Shown here: piece after piece, positions 41,324-49,882 of the stretch
How positions within the stretch are numbered: position 1 is the first letter of the stretch
Layout: every line of letters begins with the position of its first letter
From: Methanoculleus sp. 7T
GTDB lineage: Archaea; Halobacteriota; Methanomicrobia; Methanomicrobiales; Methanoculleaceae
NCBI RefSeq assembly: GCF_023195915.1
Contig: NZ_JALPRP010000001.1
Coordinates: 1,178,001 to 1,242,000 of the forward strand
Direction: 5' to 3'
DNA: 64,000 nucleotides
Program-made: the position numbers and the translations under genes
Notes under the pieces: model-generated
Database searches by the model: none
What the model was told of the DNA's origin: nothing
The model's input: only the letters and a program-made list of their open reading frames with translations

Positions 41324-41829
41324 TCGAGATCTACCCGAACCTCTACATCGGGACGCAGGAAGACTACGAGCTTGCGGTAGAGGCCCACGAGACCTGGTGC
41401 GTGGTGCACGCCTGCCGGAGCCCCTACCACTGTCTCGCCGTCACCTTCTCACCCATCGGCACGGTGCCCGAGGATCATCCCGAACGCCTGGTCGCACGGC
41501 GGGGGAACCGGCTGATGCTCAACCTGATCGACTCGAGGGACCCCGCCGACGTCCCGAAAGAGGCCGTCGATGCGGCCCTCCTCTTCATTCACGGGTGCCT
41601 CGCGAAGGGCCGACCGGTGCTGGTCCACTGCGGCTTCGGCATCTCCCGGTCCGCCGCGATCGGACTCCTCTACCTTGCGGCATACACCGATGCCCTGCCG
41701 ACCGGGAGCCTTGCCGAAGCCGAGGCGGCTTACCGCCGGATATACCCGCCTTATCGGCCGGGCCGAGGCATTCGGGGATTCCTTGAAGCGCACTGGGAGG
41801 AGTACGCGAGGAGACGGGTGCCGGCATGA
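41320..41829 (+). CDS. dual-specificity-type protein phosphatase
   Basis: A 169-residue Cys-based phosphatase. The P-loop HCGFGISRS places the catalytic Cys at 104 and Arg at 110, and the likely general-acid Asp is in LIDSRD at 69-74. The small size and YPNLYIGTQEDYE opening resemble archaeal dual-specificity phosphatases. It is translationally coupled to the ROK kinase gene upstream and the IMPACT-family gene downstream (ATGA at both joints). Whether it acts on a protein, a sugar phosphate or RNA is open. Confidence 0.9.
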   Translation: MIEIYPNLYIGTQEDYELAVEAHETWCVVHACRSPYHCLAVTFSPIGTVPEDHPERLVARRGNRLMLNLIDSRDPADVPKEAVDAALLFIHGCLAKGRPVLVHCGFGISRSAAIGLLYLAAYTDALPTGSLAEAEAAYRRIYPPYRPGRGIRGFLEAHWEEYARRRVPA

Positions 41830-42224
41830 CCGCAGAGCCCCTCGGCGCCGTGAGACTCGAGGTCCGGCGGTCCCGGTTCTATGCCCACCTCTACCGGGTC
41901 GGGGGGCCCGGGGATCTCGCAGAGGTTCTCTCCGGACACCGGAAGGCCTATCGGAACGCCGCCCACCACTGCGCCGCCCTCAGGTGCGGCGCAAGCGAGG
42001 AGTTTCGCAACGACGGCGAGGTCGGCCGGCCGGGGAGGGTGCTCATCGAGGTGCTGCGGAGACACGCCCTCGATAGCCACGCGCTGGTCGTCTCTCGGGT
42101 CTTCGGCGGGATCCTCCTCGGCCCCGGGAATGTCGCCCGGGCGTTCCGCGACGCTGGCGAGGGCGCGGTTCGCGAAGCGGAGGCTACCGGGGGACTGGGG
42201 CCTGCTGCCGGCCATAGAGAGTGA
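41826..42224 (+). CDS. IMPACT/YigZ-family protein
   Basis: A 132-residue protein of the UPF0029/IMPACT N-terminal type: RSRFYAHLYRV at the start, AAHHCAALRCG and FRNDGEVGRPGRVLIEVLRR in the middle, and VVSRVFGGILLGPGNVARAF in place of the classic RYFGGxxLGxGGL. In eukaryotes IMPACT modulates the Gcn2 pathway; bacterial YigZ has no settled role. It is the last gene of the ROK-phosphatase-IMPACT operon. The typical C-terminal extension of YigZ is absent. Confidence 0.85.
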   Translation: MTAEPLGAVRLEVRRSRFYAHLYRVGGPGDLAEVLSGHRKAYRNAAHHCAALRCGASEEFRNDGEVGRPGRVLIEVLRRHALDSHALVVSRVFGGILLGPGNVARAFRDAGEGAVREAEATGGLGPAAGHRE

Positions 42225-42294
42225 CCTTGGAAAGGATCGGCGCTCGTGGGAAGAGCGGGAGCCATCAAGAGGCAGCAGCGCTTACCTTGATTAG

Positions 42295-43479
42295 ATGGCA
42301 ACAACACGTTCAGGCCGCCGGCTCTCGATAGCGCTCTGCGTTACGGTGCTTGCGGCGTTCATCGTCGTTCTCCCGGCCGGCGCCCTCGCGCAGCCGCCGA
42401 GTGAGGCGTGGTGCCGGGCCGACGCCGACCGCGGCGTCGTCTTCCACTCGGTCTGGCCGACATCGGACGGCGGGTGCATCCTCGGCGGGTCGGGAGCGGA
42501 TGGCCCGCTCCTTGAGAAAACCGACGCTCGCGGCGGTGCCGTATGGACACGGGCGCTCGGCAACGGTGTTCGCGGGGAGATGATCCTTTTCGTCCAGCAG
42601 ATGCCCGACGGCGGCTACATCGCCTTCTCAAGCGCGCAGCGCCTGACCCGGACAGATGCCGAAGCGAACCCTCTCTGGGAGTACGTCCTCCCGGCCGGGA
42701 AGACGGCAAGGTCCCTTAGGGGCACGGCCGACGGTGGATGCGTCCTTGCCGGAGAGGGAGGCGGGGCCTTCCTTCTCCGTGTTGCACCCGGCGGGAGCGA
42801 GGCCTGGAACCGGACCTTCGGCGCGGATGCGCTCAGGTCGGTGCAACCGCTCTCTCGGGGTGGTTACGTCGCCGCCGGAGCCTCCGGGGGCCTCCCTCTC
42901 CTTATCGAGGTCGGCGCCGACGGAGAGGTGCTCCGGAGGGAGGTCTATGAGGGGCCCGGCAACGGAACCTTCACCGCCGTACAGCCCGCCGGAGAGGGGT
43001 ACATCCTGACGTTCGTTCCCGCCGCAGAACTCGCCGGGCTCTGGTCGGACGGCAGCCTGCGCCCCTCCCTGGTCAGGACCGACGCCGAGGGCGAAGTCCT
43101 CTGGCAGCGGCCGGTTGCAGGGGATACCGACCTTCTGCGCTATGTCATGCCGGACCCCTCCGGCGGCTACGTGGTCCTCGCGTCTGGGGCCGGCACGATG
43201 CCGGGCACCGGGCGGTCCTTCCTGATCGGGACCGATGCCGAGGGGCGCGAAGCGTGGACGCAGGCGTTCGACGACACCGTGATAACCTCTCTGCACCTGA
43301 CCGACGACGGCGGGTGCATCATGACCGGCATCAGGCAGGCATCCGACGGCGCCGAGGCCGGCGTGGTGATCCGGCTCGGCGCTGCGCCCGCGGCACCCGC
43401 ATCGACGCCGGGGTTCGGGGCCGTTGTCGCGCTTGCCGCCCTCCCCGCCGCTCTTGCCCTTGTGTGGAGACGGCGATAA
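42295..43479 (+). CDS. secreted beta-propeller-like protein with PGF-CTERM sorting signal
   Basis: A 394-residue exported protein. Residues 1-32 form a signal peptide ending near GALAQPP. The body consists of repeated units with the phrase T-DGG-C/Y-I/V-L (TSDGGCILGG, MPDGGYIAF, TADGGCVLAG, TDDGGCIMTG), the pattern of WD-like or PQQ-like propeller blades. The C-terminus STPGFGAVVALAALPAALAL plus RRR is a PGF-CTERM signal for archaeosortase processing and lipid anchoring. Ligand unknown. A T-run follows the stop. Confidence 0.85.
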   Translation: MATTRSGRRLSIALCVTVLAAFIVVLPAGALAQPPSEAWCRADADRGVVFHSVWPTSDGGCILGGSGADGPLLEKTDARGGAVWTRALGNGVRGEMILFVQQMPDGGYIAFSSAQRLTRTDAEANPLWEYVLPAGKTARSLRGTADGGCVLAGEGGGAFLLRVAPGGSEAWNRTFGADALRSVQPLSRGGYVAAGASGGLPLLIEVGADGEVLRREVYEGPGNGTFTAVQPAGEGYILTFVPAAELAGLWSDGSLRPSLVRTDAEGEVLWQRPVAGDTDLLRYVMPDPSGGYVVLASGAGTMPGTGRSFLIGTDAEGREAWTQAFDDTVITSLHLTDDGGCIMTGIRQASDGAEAGVVIRLGAAPAAPASTPGFGAVVALAALPAALALVWRRR

Positions 43480-43482
43480 CTC

Positions 43483-43488
43483 TTTTTT
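43483..43488 (+). terminator. T-run terminator after the PGF-CTERM gene
   Basis: Six T residues occur four bases after the stop codon of the surface-protein gene. Confidence 0.5.
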
Positions 43489-43627
43489 CGGCTCGGCCCG
43501 GCGTGGGGCGCCGGATATCTTGAGTGTTCCTCCCCTGCGGGAACGGCCGGCCCCCGCCATCCCCGCGTGACAGAAGCACTTATCACATGTGAGGGGCAAT
43601 GCCAGTCCATCCCTGGCAGTGGTCACG

Positions 43628-45847
43628 ATGAAGACAGAGATACCCTATGATCGGTTCGCCCACGTCCCGGAGCGGATCTTCGGCCTGGTTGACCTCGCCT
43701 ACAACCTCTGGTGGAGTTGGCACTCATCGGCGACGGTGCTCTTCAAACAGCTGAACCGGGCGGAGTGGAAGCTGAGCCGCCACAACCCGGTCAAGATGCT
43801 GCTGGAGACCCCGCCGCGATTCTTTGAGCGGGCGGCAAAGAACCCGGAGTACCTCCGCCGCTACGACATCATCATGTTCAGGTTCCGGCAGTACATGGAG
43901 CCGACGACGAGCTGGTTTACGGAGCATTATCCCGGGCGGATGCCGCTGACGATCGCCTACTTCTCCAGCGAGTTCGGGCTGCACCACTCGCTCCCGTTCT
44001 ATGCGGGAGGGCTCGGCATCCTTGCGGGCGACCATATCAAAGCGGCGGGCGACCTTGGTCTCCCGATGGTCGCCGTCGGGTTCATGTACGCGGAAGGCTA
44101 CCTCCACCAGCACATGGAGGGGACCGGGTGGCAGAAGAACGTCGCTGAGATCCTGGACCGCGACGCTGCGCCGGTTCTCCGGGTGCTCGATGACGACGGC
44201 AAGCAGCTCGTGGTGCAGGTTCCCCTGATCGACCCGCCGATCTACGTCGCGGTCTGGAAGGTGCAGGTAGGGCGTGTCCCGCTCTACCTCCTCGATACCC
44301 ACATAGACGAGAACCTTCCCGAGAACCGGAGCATCTCCCACCGTCTCTACTTAAAAGAGCTCGAGTGCCGGCTCAGGCAGGAACTGGTGCTCGGCATCGG
44401 CGGGAGGAAGGTCCTTCACACGCTCGGCGTGGATTACTCGGCGATGCACCTAAACGAGGGCCACTCGGCGTTCGCCCTCCTCGAGCGGCTCCGGGAGCGC
44501 CTCGTGGCCGGGATGTCCCCTGAGGAGGCGCACGAGAGGATCAGGGGCACATCGGTCTTCACCACCCACACCCCGGTCCCCGCCGCCCACGACGTATTCC
44601 CCGAAGACCTGATGGCGAAGTACTTCCGCAATTACTGCCCGTCGCTGGGGCTTGACTGGGACGAGTTCATGGCGCTCGGAGAGGACCCGCATAACCCCGG
44701 CGCCGGTTTCAATATGACCGCTTTTGCGCTCCGTATGAGCCTCTTCCACAACGGCGTCTCGCAGAGGCACGGCGAGGTCGCCCGCGAGATGTGGCAGCCC
44801 CTCTGGCCGGACCTCACCCCCGAGGAGGTGCCGATCGACGCCATCACCAACGGCGTCCATATGCCGACCTGGCTGAACCACCGGATCGAGGCGCTCTTCG
44901 ACCGCTACCTAGACCCGGTCTACCCAAACTGGCGGGTGGACTACGATAACCCGATCGTCTGGGAGGTGATCGACGAGATCCCGGACGACGAACTCTGGGG
45001 CGAGCACCAGTGGCTGAAGATGAAACTCTTTGCCAGGCTTCGGGAACGCAAGCGCCTTAAATGGGCCGGGCACCGGGAAGAGCCCGCAAACCTTGCCGCC
45101 GAAGGATTGATGCTCGATACGTCGGCGCTGACGATCGGGTTTGCCCGCAGGTTTGCTGAGTACAAGCGAGCAGACCTCATATTCGAGGACCTGAACCGGC
45201 TCGATGGAATCGTGAACAACCGCTGGAGACCGGTGCAGTTCATCTTCGCCGGGAAAGCCCACCCGGCCGATGAGAAGGGCAAGCGTATCCTCCAGAAGAT
45301 CTATCAGTACTCCCAGGACCCCAGGTTCGGGGGCCGGATAGCCTTCATTGAGGACTACGACGAGCAGCTTGCACGTTACATGGTCCACGGCGTGGACGTC
45401 TGGATGAACACACCCGTCCCGCTCATGGAAGCGAGCGGCACGAGCGGTATGAAGGCGGGAATGAACGGGGTGCTGAACCTCTCGGTTCTCGACGGCTGGT
45501 GGATCGAGGGTTACAACGGTAGGAACGGCTGGGCGTTCGAAGGTCACACCCCCTACGAGGGGAACAACCGAGCGGACGCGAACACGCTCTACGACCTCAT
45601 CGAGAACGAGATTGCCCCGCTCTACTACTCGCGGACGATGGATAACGTCTCGCACAAGTGGGTCCGGATGATGAAGGAGTCGATAAAGAGCATCGCGCCG
45701 CAGTACTGCTCTCTCCGGATGCTCAAGGAGTACATCACGAACTACTACCCCTCGGTCTGCATGTATGCGGCCGAGCCGGGAAGGCCGATGGCCGGCACTC
45801 AGGAGGTCTGCCCCCTGGAACCAGGTTCCGGCAGGTTCAAAGGGTAA
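43628..45847 (+). CDS. glgP: alpha-glucan (glycogen) phosphorylase
   Basis: A 739-residue GT35-type phosphorylase of the shorter archaeal/bacterial subfamily, releasing glucose 1-phosphate from glycogen or maltodextrin. Key features: AYFSSEFGLHHSLPFYAGGL near 117-136, HLNEGHSAFALLERL, TTHTPVPAAHDVFP, and the PLP region EASGTSGMKAGMNG with Lys609. ATG 43628 fits the family N-terminus; thirteen codons upstream are ignored. With type II GAPDH and the ROK kinase this suggests glycogen storage, common in methanogens. Confidence 0.95.
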   Translation: MKTEIPYDRFAHVPERIFGLVDLAYNLWWSWHSSATVLFKQLNRAEWKLSRHNPVKMLLETPPRFFERAAKNPEYLRRYDIIMFRFRQYMEPTTSWFTEHYPGRMPLTIAYFSSEFGLHHSLPFYAGGLGILAGDHIKAAGDLGLPMVAVGFMYAEGYLHQHMEGTGWQKNVAEILDRDAAPVLRVLDDDGKQLVVQVPLIDPPIYVAVWKVQVGRVPLYLLDTHIDENLPENRSISHRLYLKELECRLRQELVLGIGGRKVLHTLGVDYSAMHLNEGHSAFALLERLRERLVAGMSPEEAHERIRGTSVFTTHTPVPAAHDVFPEDLMAKYFRNYCPSLGLDWDEFMALGEDPHNPGAGFNMTAFALRMSLFHNGVSQRHGEVAREMWQPLWPDLTPEEVPIDAITNGVHMPTWLNHRIEALFDRYLDPVYPNWRVDYDNPIVWEVIDEIPDDELWGEHQWLKMKLFARLRERKRLKWAGHREEPANLAAEGLMLDTSALTIGFARRFAEYKRADLIFEDLNRLDGIVNNRWRPVQFIFAGKAHPADEKGKRILQKIYQYSQDPRFGGRIAFIEDYDEQLARYMVHGVDVWMNTPVPLMEASGTSGMKAGMNGVLNLSVLDGWWIEGYNGRNGWAFEGHTPYEGNNRADANTLYDLIENEIAPLYYSRTMDNVSHKWVRMMKESIKSIAPQYCSLRMLKEYITNYYPSVCMYAAEPGRPMAGTQEVCPLEPGSGRFKG

Positions 45848-45883
45848 CGAGAAGTTATATACGGACGTATGCTGCCCCGTCCG

Positions 45884-46093
45884 ATGACGATCCGGCCCGA
45901 AGGGGATTATCCGGCGGTCTACGACCTGAACCGGCGTGCCTTTTCGCGCGAATGGGGTCTCTCGGCACCCTTTCCGGTCCCGGGCGAGGCGTTCACGGTG
46001 CTTGAACTCCGGCAAGGCTCTCTCGAAGGTTTTGGTGGGGCCGTCGCCTACCTATCGGCGCTCGGGCTCTGCAGAGGGAACCCGGAAGAATGA
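45884..46093 (+). pseudogene. internally deleted GNAT acetyltransferase remnant
   Basis: The 69-residue frame joins an N-terminal GNAT piece (MTIRPEGDYPAVYDLNRRAF) straight to a C-terminal piece (APFPVPGEAFTVLELRQGSL) of the same type of acetyltransferase. In intact YhbS-like proteins some 90-100 residues with the acetyl-CoA site separate these two parts, so the core is missing in frame. The reading frame stays open and overlaps the next gene by ATGA, so it may still be translated. It is best regarded as a remnant. Confidence 0.65.
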
Positions 46094-46998
46094 CAGAAGA
46101 TCGAATCTCCGGGTGGCGGCGCATCGTCCCGGCAGCGGTGCTCTCTCTCGTGATCGCGGTCATGCTCGGGGCGGCGCTCGCCGTCGGCACGGGGGTGACC
46201 CCGGGGTCCCCGCCGCTTGTGCCGGCCGCTCTGCTCCTCCTCTTTACGATCGGCGTCGTCGCCGGGATCCTCGGTGGGCTGATCGGCGTCGGTGGGTCGA
46301 CGATCCTGCTCCCGATCATGTACTTCTACCTCGGGTTCCCGGAGCCCGTCGCCATAGGGACGGGGCTCTTCGTCGTCATATTCACCTCGCTCTCCGGCGC
46401 CTGGGGGCACCTGGTGCGGGGGAACCTTGACCGGCGGGTGGCGATCTGGATCGCCGCCGGAGGCCTTATCGGGGTTCTCATCGGGTCCTGGCTCTTCTCT
46501 TTCCTCGTCGGCCGCACCCGCCTGCTCGGCCTCGTCCTGGGGCTGGCCTTCCTCGCCCCATCTATAAGCATGATCCGCGAGGGGCTCAGGCCCGGAGCCG
46601 GGCCTGAGCCCGAGTGCATCGGGGGTAAGCCCCCCGAGCACCTCATCTTCGGCACCGGGGTCGGCATCCTGACCGGGATTACCGGGCTCGGCGGCGGATA
46701 CGCCCTCGTCCCGGGGCTGCTCTACATCTTCGGCGCCCCGGTCTGCGTCACGATGGGGACGTCGCTTGCGTCCATGATCCCGATGGCGATTGTGGGTGGC
46801 GGGATCAAACTCGCGGAGGGATACGTCGCCGTCGGGGCGGGGCTGGTCCTCGCGGCCGGGTCGATCGCCGGCGCGCAGGTGGGAGCCGCGACGATTCGGC
46901 GTTTCCGGCCGGCGACCCTGAAGTTCATCTTCGGCCTCTACTTCCTCTACGCCGCAGTCCGGTTCATCGCCGAGTTCTTCGGAATCGGTCTGCCGTAA
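46090..46998 (+). CDS. TauE/SafE-family membrane permease
   Basis: A 302-residue membrane protein with about eight helices in two homologous halves. GGLIGVGGSTILLPIMYF in the first half and GITGLGGGYALVPGLLYIF in the second are the paired family motifs. The family (sulfite exporter TauE/SafE, DUF81) moves sulfur-containing or other small anions. The start overlaps the stop of the GNAT remnant. Substrate cannot be assigned. Confidence 0.9.
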   Translation: MTEDRISGWRRIVPAAVLSLVIAVMLGAALAVGTGVTPGSPPLVPAALLLLFTIGVVAGILGGLIGVGGSTILLPIMYFYLGFPEPVAIGTGLFVVIFTSLSGAWGHLVRGNLDRRVAIWIAAGGLIGVLIGSWLFSFLVGRTRLLGLVLGLAFLAPSISMIREGLRPGAGPEPECIGGKPPEHLIFGTGVGILTGITGLGGGYALVPGLLYIFGAPVCVTMGTSLASMIPMAIVGGGIKLAEGYVAVGAGLVLAAGSIAGAQVGAATIRRFRPATLKFIFGLYFLYAAVRFIAEFFGIGLP

Positions 46999-47002
46999 CG
47001 GG

Positions 47003-47488
47003 TCAGGCGAGGAGCACGAACGCTATGGCGAAGGCGAGCCCGGCAAAGACCGCGACCGCGGCCGACGACGTGGGAGCATACGCCTTCTTTCCGTCGTTCA
47101 TGAACTGCGCAGAAATAAAGGCGTCTCGGACCCCAAGGAGCCAGACAACGGATGCGGCCGCCACGGCGAGGGGTGAAGAGAGCGCCGGACCGGAGACGAC
47201 GAGGGCGGCGATGAAGACGCCTTTCCAGAGTTCACCGTTTAAGGCTTGTCCGAGACCTGGGATGACGGCCGAAGAGAGCGCAGCGACGGAGGGGTGCTTC
47301 CTCTGGTCGTCGCCGGTGAGGGCCGCTCCGATCCGGGGAGCGGCGGCGATTGCGAGGAGTCCTGCGGCCGCCCAGGCGGCTGCTTCACCGAGGGGGCGAA
47401 CGAGTGCGGTGGCGGCGGCGAGCGGGGCGAGCACCGCAAGGGCGAGGAGGAGCACGAAGGTGCCGGTCGAGATCTGGCGTCCGTTCAT
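47003..47488 (-). CDS. small membrane protein with PGLGQ motif
   Basis: A 161-residue membrane protein of four to five helices. Central VIPGLGQALNGELWKGVFIA resembles the TM2-type pattern, and VRDAFISAQFMNDGKKAY follows. I do not know a function. It is convergent with the TauE gene, whose stop is 4 bp away. The protein at 39108-39491 shares the PGLGQ...NG...KG layout, so the genome may use several of these as membrane scaffolds. Confidence 0.78.
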   Translation of the reverse strand: MNGRQISTGTFVLLLALAVLAPLAAATALVRPLGEAAAWAAAGLLAIAAAPRIGAALTGDDQRKHPSVAALSSAVIPGLGQALNGELWKGVFIAALVVSGPALSSPLAVAAASVVWLLGVRDAFISAQFMNDGKKAYAPTSSAAVAVFAGLAFAIAFVLLA

Positions 47489-47607
47489 ACGGCAAATCCT
47501 ATACTAAACTATTCCGGAATATATCCTCCCCCGAACGAAACAGTTAACGTTTTTTAACGGCGCGGAGCAAACATCTCTACCAAAGACCCTGTGTCTGGGG
47601 TTCCGTC

Positions 47608-48567
47608 ATGGAGTGGAAGGACGTTTTCCCTGTTCTTGCGGGCGGGCTCGTGATCCTCGTCGTTGCCCTGATAGTGAAACCTGCGCTTCTCGGGGGGCCG
47701 ATCGGCCTTGGAGCCCCCACCCCGGCGCCGGTCCCGGCGCCGCCCGGTTATGTTCCCCCCACATCGGCGCCGGCGACGACGCCCTTCCCGGAGGACGGTC
47801 AGGCGTACACCCAAAACTTCCGCTGGACGTCTATCGACGGCGGCGTCCATACGACAGAGGTCAGGGTTCCGGAGGCGCTCTTCCTCGAGCACCGGGAGAC
47901 ATCACGATTTGCCGACCCGCTTGCCTGGGGACGATACGCCCTCGCCGAGGAGGACCGGCCGGTCCTCGAGGACCTCGCCCGCGGGATCGCGCCGCCCACC
48001 CAGAACCCGGAGGAGGAGTACTTCCGGCTGATGAACGTCGTCTTCTTCGTCCAGCAGATCCCGTACGAGTACGACAACCGCACTCAATCTTATACCGAAG
48101 GGGTCCTTCCCCGCTATGCCCGGCATGTGGGAGACGACGTCGAATACCCCAAATATCCCGCCGAGATGCTCGTCGACGGGAAGGGGGACTGCGAGGATTC
48201 CGCGATCCTGATGGCGGGGCTCCTCGATGCCCTTGGGTATGATACGGTGCTGCTCTCGTACTCGGATCACATGGCCCTCGGCATCAGGATGGATGAGTTC
48301 AACCCCTACTACGCGAAGTACACGCCGAAGTACTTCGCGTACGAGGGAAAGCACTACTACTACGTGGAGGGGACAAATTATTACGGCGGAAATATCTCGG
48401 TCGACTCCCTGGTGCGCCAGGGAAGGCCGTTCCCCATCGGGAATACTCAAGACGGATCGATTCAGAGCGTGAAGTCCGAGACGCCGAAGATCATCCCGCT
48501 CCGCTACATCCCTGCTCCTGCCGAGCACCGCATCCGCCCGGCCCGCCTGCCGGCAGGGGGAGCGTGA
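47608..48567 (+). CDS. membrane-anchored transglutaminase-like protein
   Basis: A 319-residue protein with an N-terminal anchor helix (residues 7-24), a Pro/Ala/Thr-rich stalk up to about residue 60, and an extracytoplasmic transglutaminase-like domain. The catalytic Cys lies in GKGDCEDSAILMAGLLDALG; His follows in YSDHMALGI. An Ala/Pro-rich tail ends the protein. Such domains act as proteases or peptide transferases outside the cell; the exact reaction is unknown. The next gene begins at its stop codon, suggesting a two-gene unit. Confidence 0.85.
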   Translation: MEWKDVFPVLAGGLVILVVALIVKPALLGGPIGLGAPTPAPVPAPPGYVPPTSAPATTPFPEDGQAYTQNFRWTSIDGGVHTTEVRVPEALFLEHRETSRFADPLAWGRYALAEEDRPVLEDLARGIAPPTQNPEEEYFRLMNVVFFVQQIPYEYDNRTQSYTEGVLPRYARHVGDDVEYPKYPAEMLVDGKGDCEDSAILMAGLLDALGYDTVLLSYSDHMALGIRMDEFNPYYAKYTPKYFAYEGKHYYYVEGTNYYGGNISVDSLVRQGRPFPIGNTQDGSIQSVKSETPKIIPLRYIPAPAEHRIRPARLPAGGA

Positions 48568-48572
48568 GGGTC

Positions 48573-49154
48573 ATGGACCTGAAGGCCGGCCTGAAACTCC
48601 CGAAGATCAAGATCGACCGAAAGGATGCGCTTGTCGCCGTCACGGCGGCGGTCGCCGTGATATCGATTCTCCTCTGCGGATGGACAATATTTATCGATTA
48701 CACCGAGACGAGCCGGGTTGCGGCGTTCGGCAACCATGTGGCGGCATCCGAGGCCGACCTCTTCCTCCTCTCCGACGATATCGCCGTTCATATGCGATCG
48801 CATCCGGACCACCCGTCGATCGCCGAATGCGATGCCTATATGCAAGAACTTGCGGCCCTTGCGGACCGCGGCAGGGCGGTCACGGCCTACCACCGGCAGG
48901 TCATCGCCGCAGATGAGGTTCCGGAGGCGTATACCGCGGCGCAGTCCGCCTACACCCGGGCACTCGACCACCTGAACCGCGCGTTCTCGCTCTGGTCGTC
49001 GGCCGCGGCCGCCTATGACGCGAAGGCATACTCGGCCGCAAAAGAGAACCTCGCCGGGGCCGACCGGGCATGGAGGGACTACGTCGCCGCGATCGGCGAT
49101 TACGACCGGGAACTCAGGATCGCAGAAGAAGGGGGAGAAGCTCCGCCCGCCTAG
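48573..49154 (+). CDS. single-pass membrane protein with helical outer domain
   Basis: A 193-residue protein of unknown function: a short cytoplasmic basic start (KLPKIKIDRKD), one membrane helix near residues 20-44, then an all-helical Ala-rich outer domain with acidic and aromatic heptad-like spacing. I use ATG 48573 with GGGGGAG ten bases upstream; a GTG at 48564 overlaps the stop of the transglutaminase-like gene. Coupling with that gene suggests the two proteins work together at the cell surface. The 3' end overlaps the convergent lipoprotein gene by 4 bp. Confidence 0.75.
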   Translation: MDLKAGLKLPKIKIDRKDALVAVTAAVAVISILLCGWTIFIDYTETSRVAAFGNHVAASEADLFLLSDDIAVHMRSHPDHPSIAECDAYMQELAALADRGRAVTAYHRQVIAADEVPEAYTAAQSAYTRALDHLNRAFSLWSSAAAAYDAKAYSAAKENLAGADRAWRDYVAAIGDYDRELRIAEEGGEAPPA

Positions 49155-49792
49155 ACGAGGTACTTCTCAGGGACACCGATGGTGACGTTGAACGACTTGA
49201 GCGACTCCGATCGGATGACGAAGAAGAAGTCGCCGTACCCCTCTCGGATGACGAACATCTCCTCTTGTTCTTTCGACTCGTCTTCGGAATGGAGGATATC
49301 GGATCGCGAGTATCGGATCTCCTTGACGACCCGGTTCGGATCATCTGGTTTCCGGATCTCCATCGCAAACCAAGGGTAGTCGTTCATCGGCGTTGCGCTC
49401 ACGTTCAGAGACCAGTACGGGTAGGGAATATGGTAGACCTCGGTGGCGAGAACGTGGGGAGGGTAGTCGGCGTTCACTGTCGCGTACTCCACTATCTTCT
49501 CGGATACCCGGAGGTCGTTTGGCGGTTTCGAGAGCGTCGTCATGGGCGTCGGGGTCGGGAGATGGTAAGTCTGCGGGTCGACGAACTCGATGCTCTGCGG
49601 CGTCTTGTTCGCCCGGGGAGGTGCAGCCGGCGTGGGCGCCGGCAGACCTGCCCCTACCGCCTGTGCCTGCGTCACCGCAGGTGTCGGGGCGGGTGAGATT
49701 GTTTGTGCGCCGCCGTCCTCGGACGTCGTGCACCCACCGGCGGTGACGACCGCCGTAAGGAGGATCAGGAGCAGGATATGGCGCCCTTGCAT
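49151..49792 (-). CDS. lipoprotein of unknown function
   Basis: A 213-residue exported lipoprotein: hydrophobic signal and lipobox VVTAGGC with Cys21. A Pro/Ala/Thr-rich spacer (residues 30-80) is followed by a beta-rich domain with YHIPYPYWSLNVSATPM and WFAMEIRKPDDPNRVVKEIR, which looks like a cupredoxin- or Ig-like sandwich. No family is recognised. It is convergent with the transglutaminase-like pair, suggesting a cell-envelope neighbourhood. Confidence 0.8.
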   Translation of the reverse strand: MQGRHILLLILLTAVVTAGGCTTSEDGGAQTISPAPTPAVTQAQAVGAGLPAPTPAAPPRANKTPQSIEFVDPQTYHLPTPTPMTTLSKPPNDLRVSEKIVEYATVNADYPPHVLATEVYHIPYPYWSLNVSATPMNDYPWFAMEIRKPDDPNRVVKEIRYSRSDILHSEDESKEQEEMFVIREGYGDFFFVIRSESLKSFNVTIGVPEKYLV

Positions 49793-49854
49793 AGTATTCT
49801 CTTTCTGAAGAACCCTATTAGTAGTTACTCATCGCTGTCGGGGCGGCAGCGGTC

Positions 49855-49860
49855 AAAAAA
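49855..49860 (-). terminator. T-run terminator after the HEAT-repeat gene
   Basis: Six T residues on the minus strand, 22 bp after the stop codon of the HEAT-repeat gene. Confidence 0.45.
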
Positions 49861-49882
49861 GGTATCTTGGGTAGGGGGCGTC

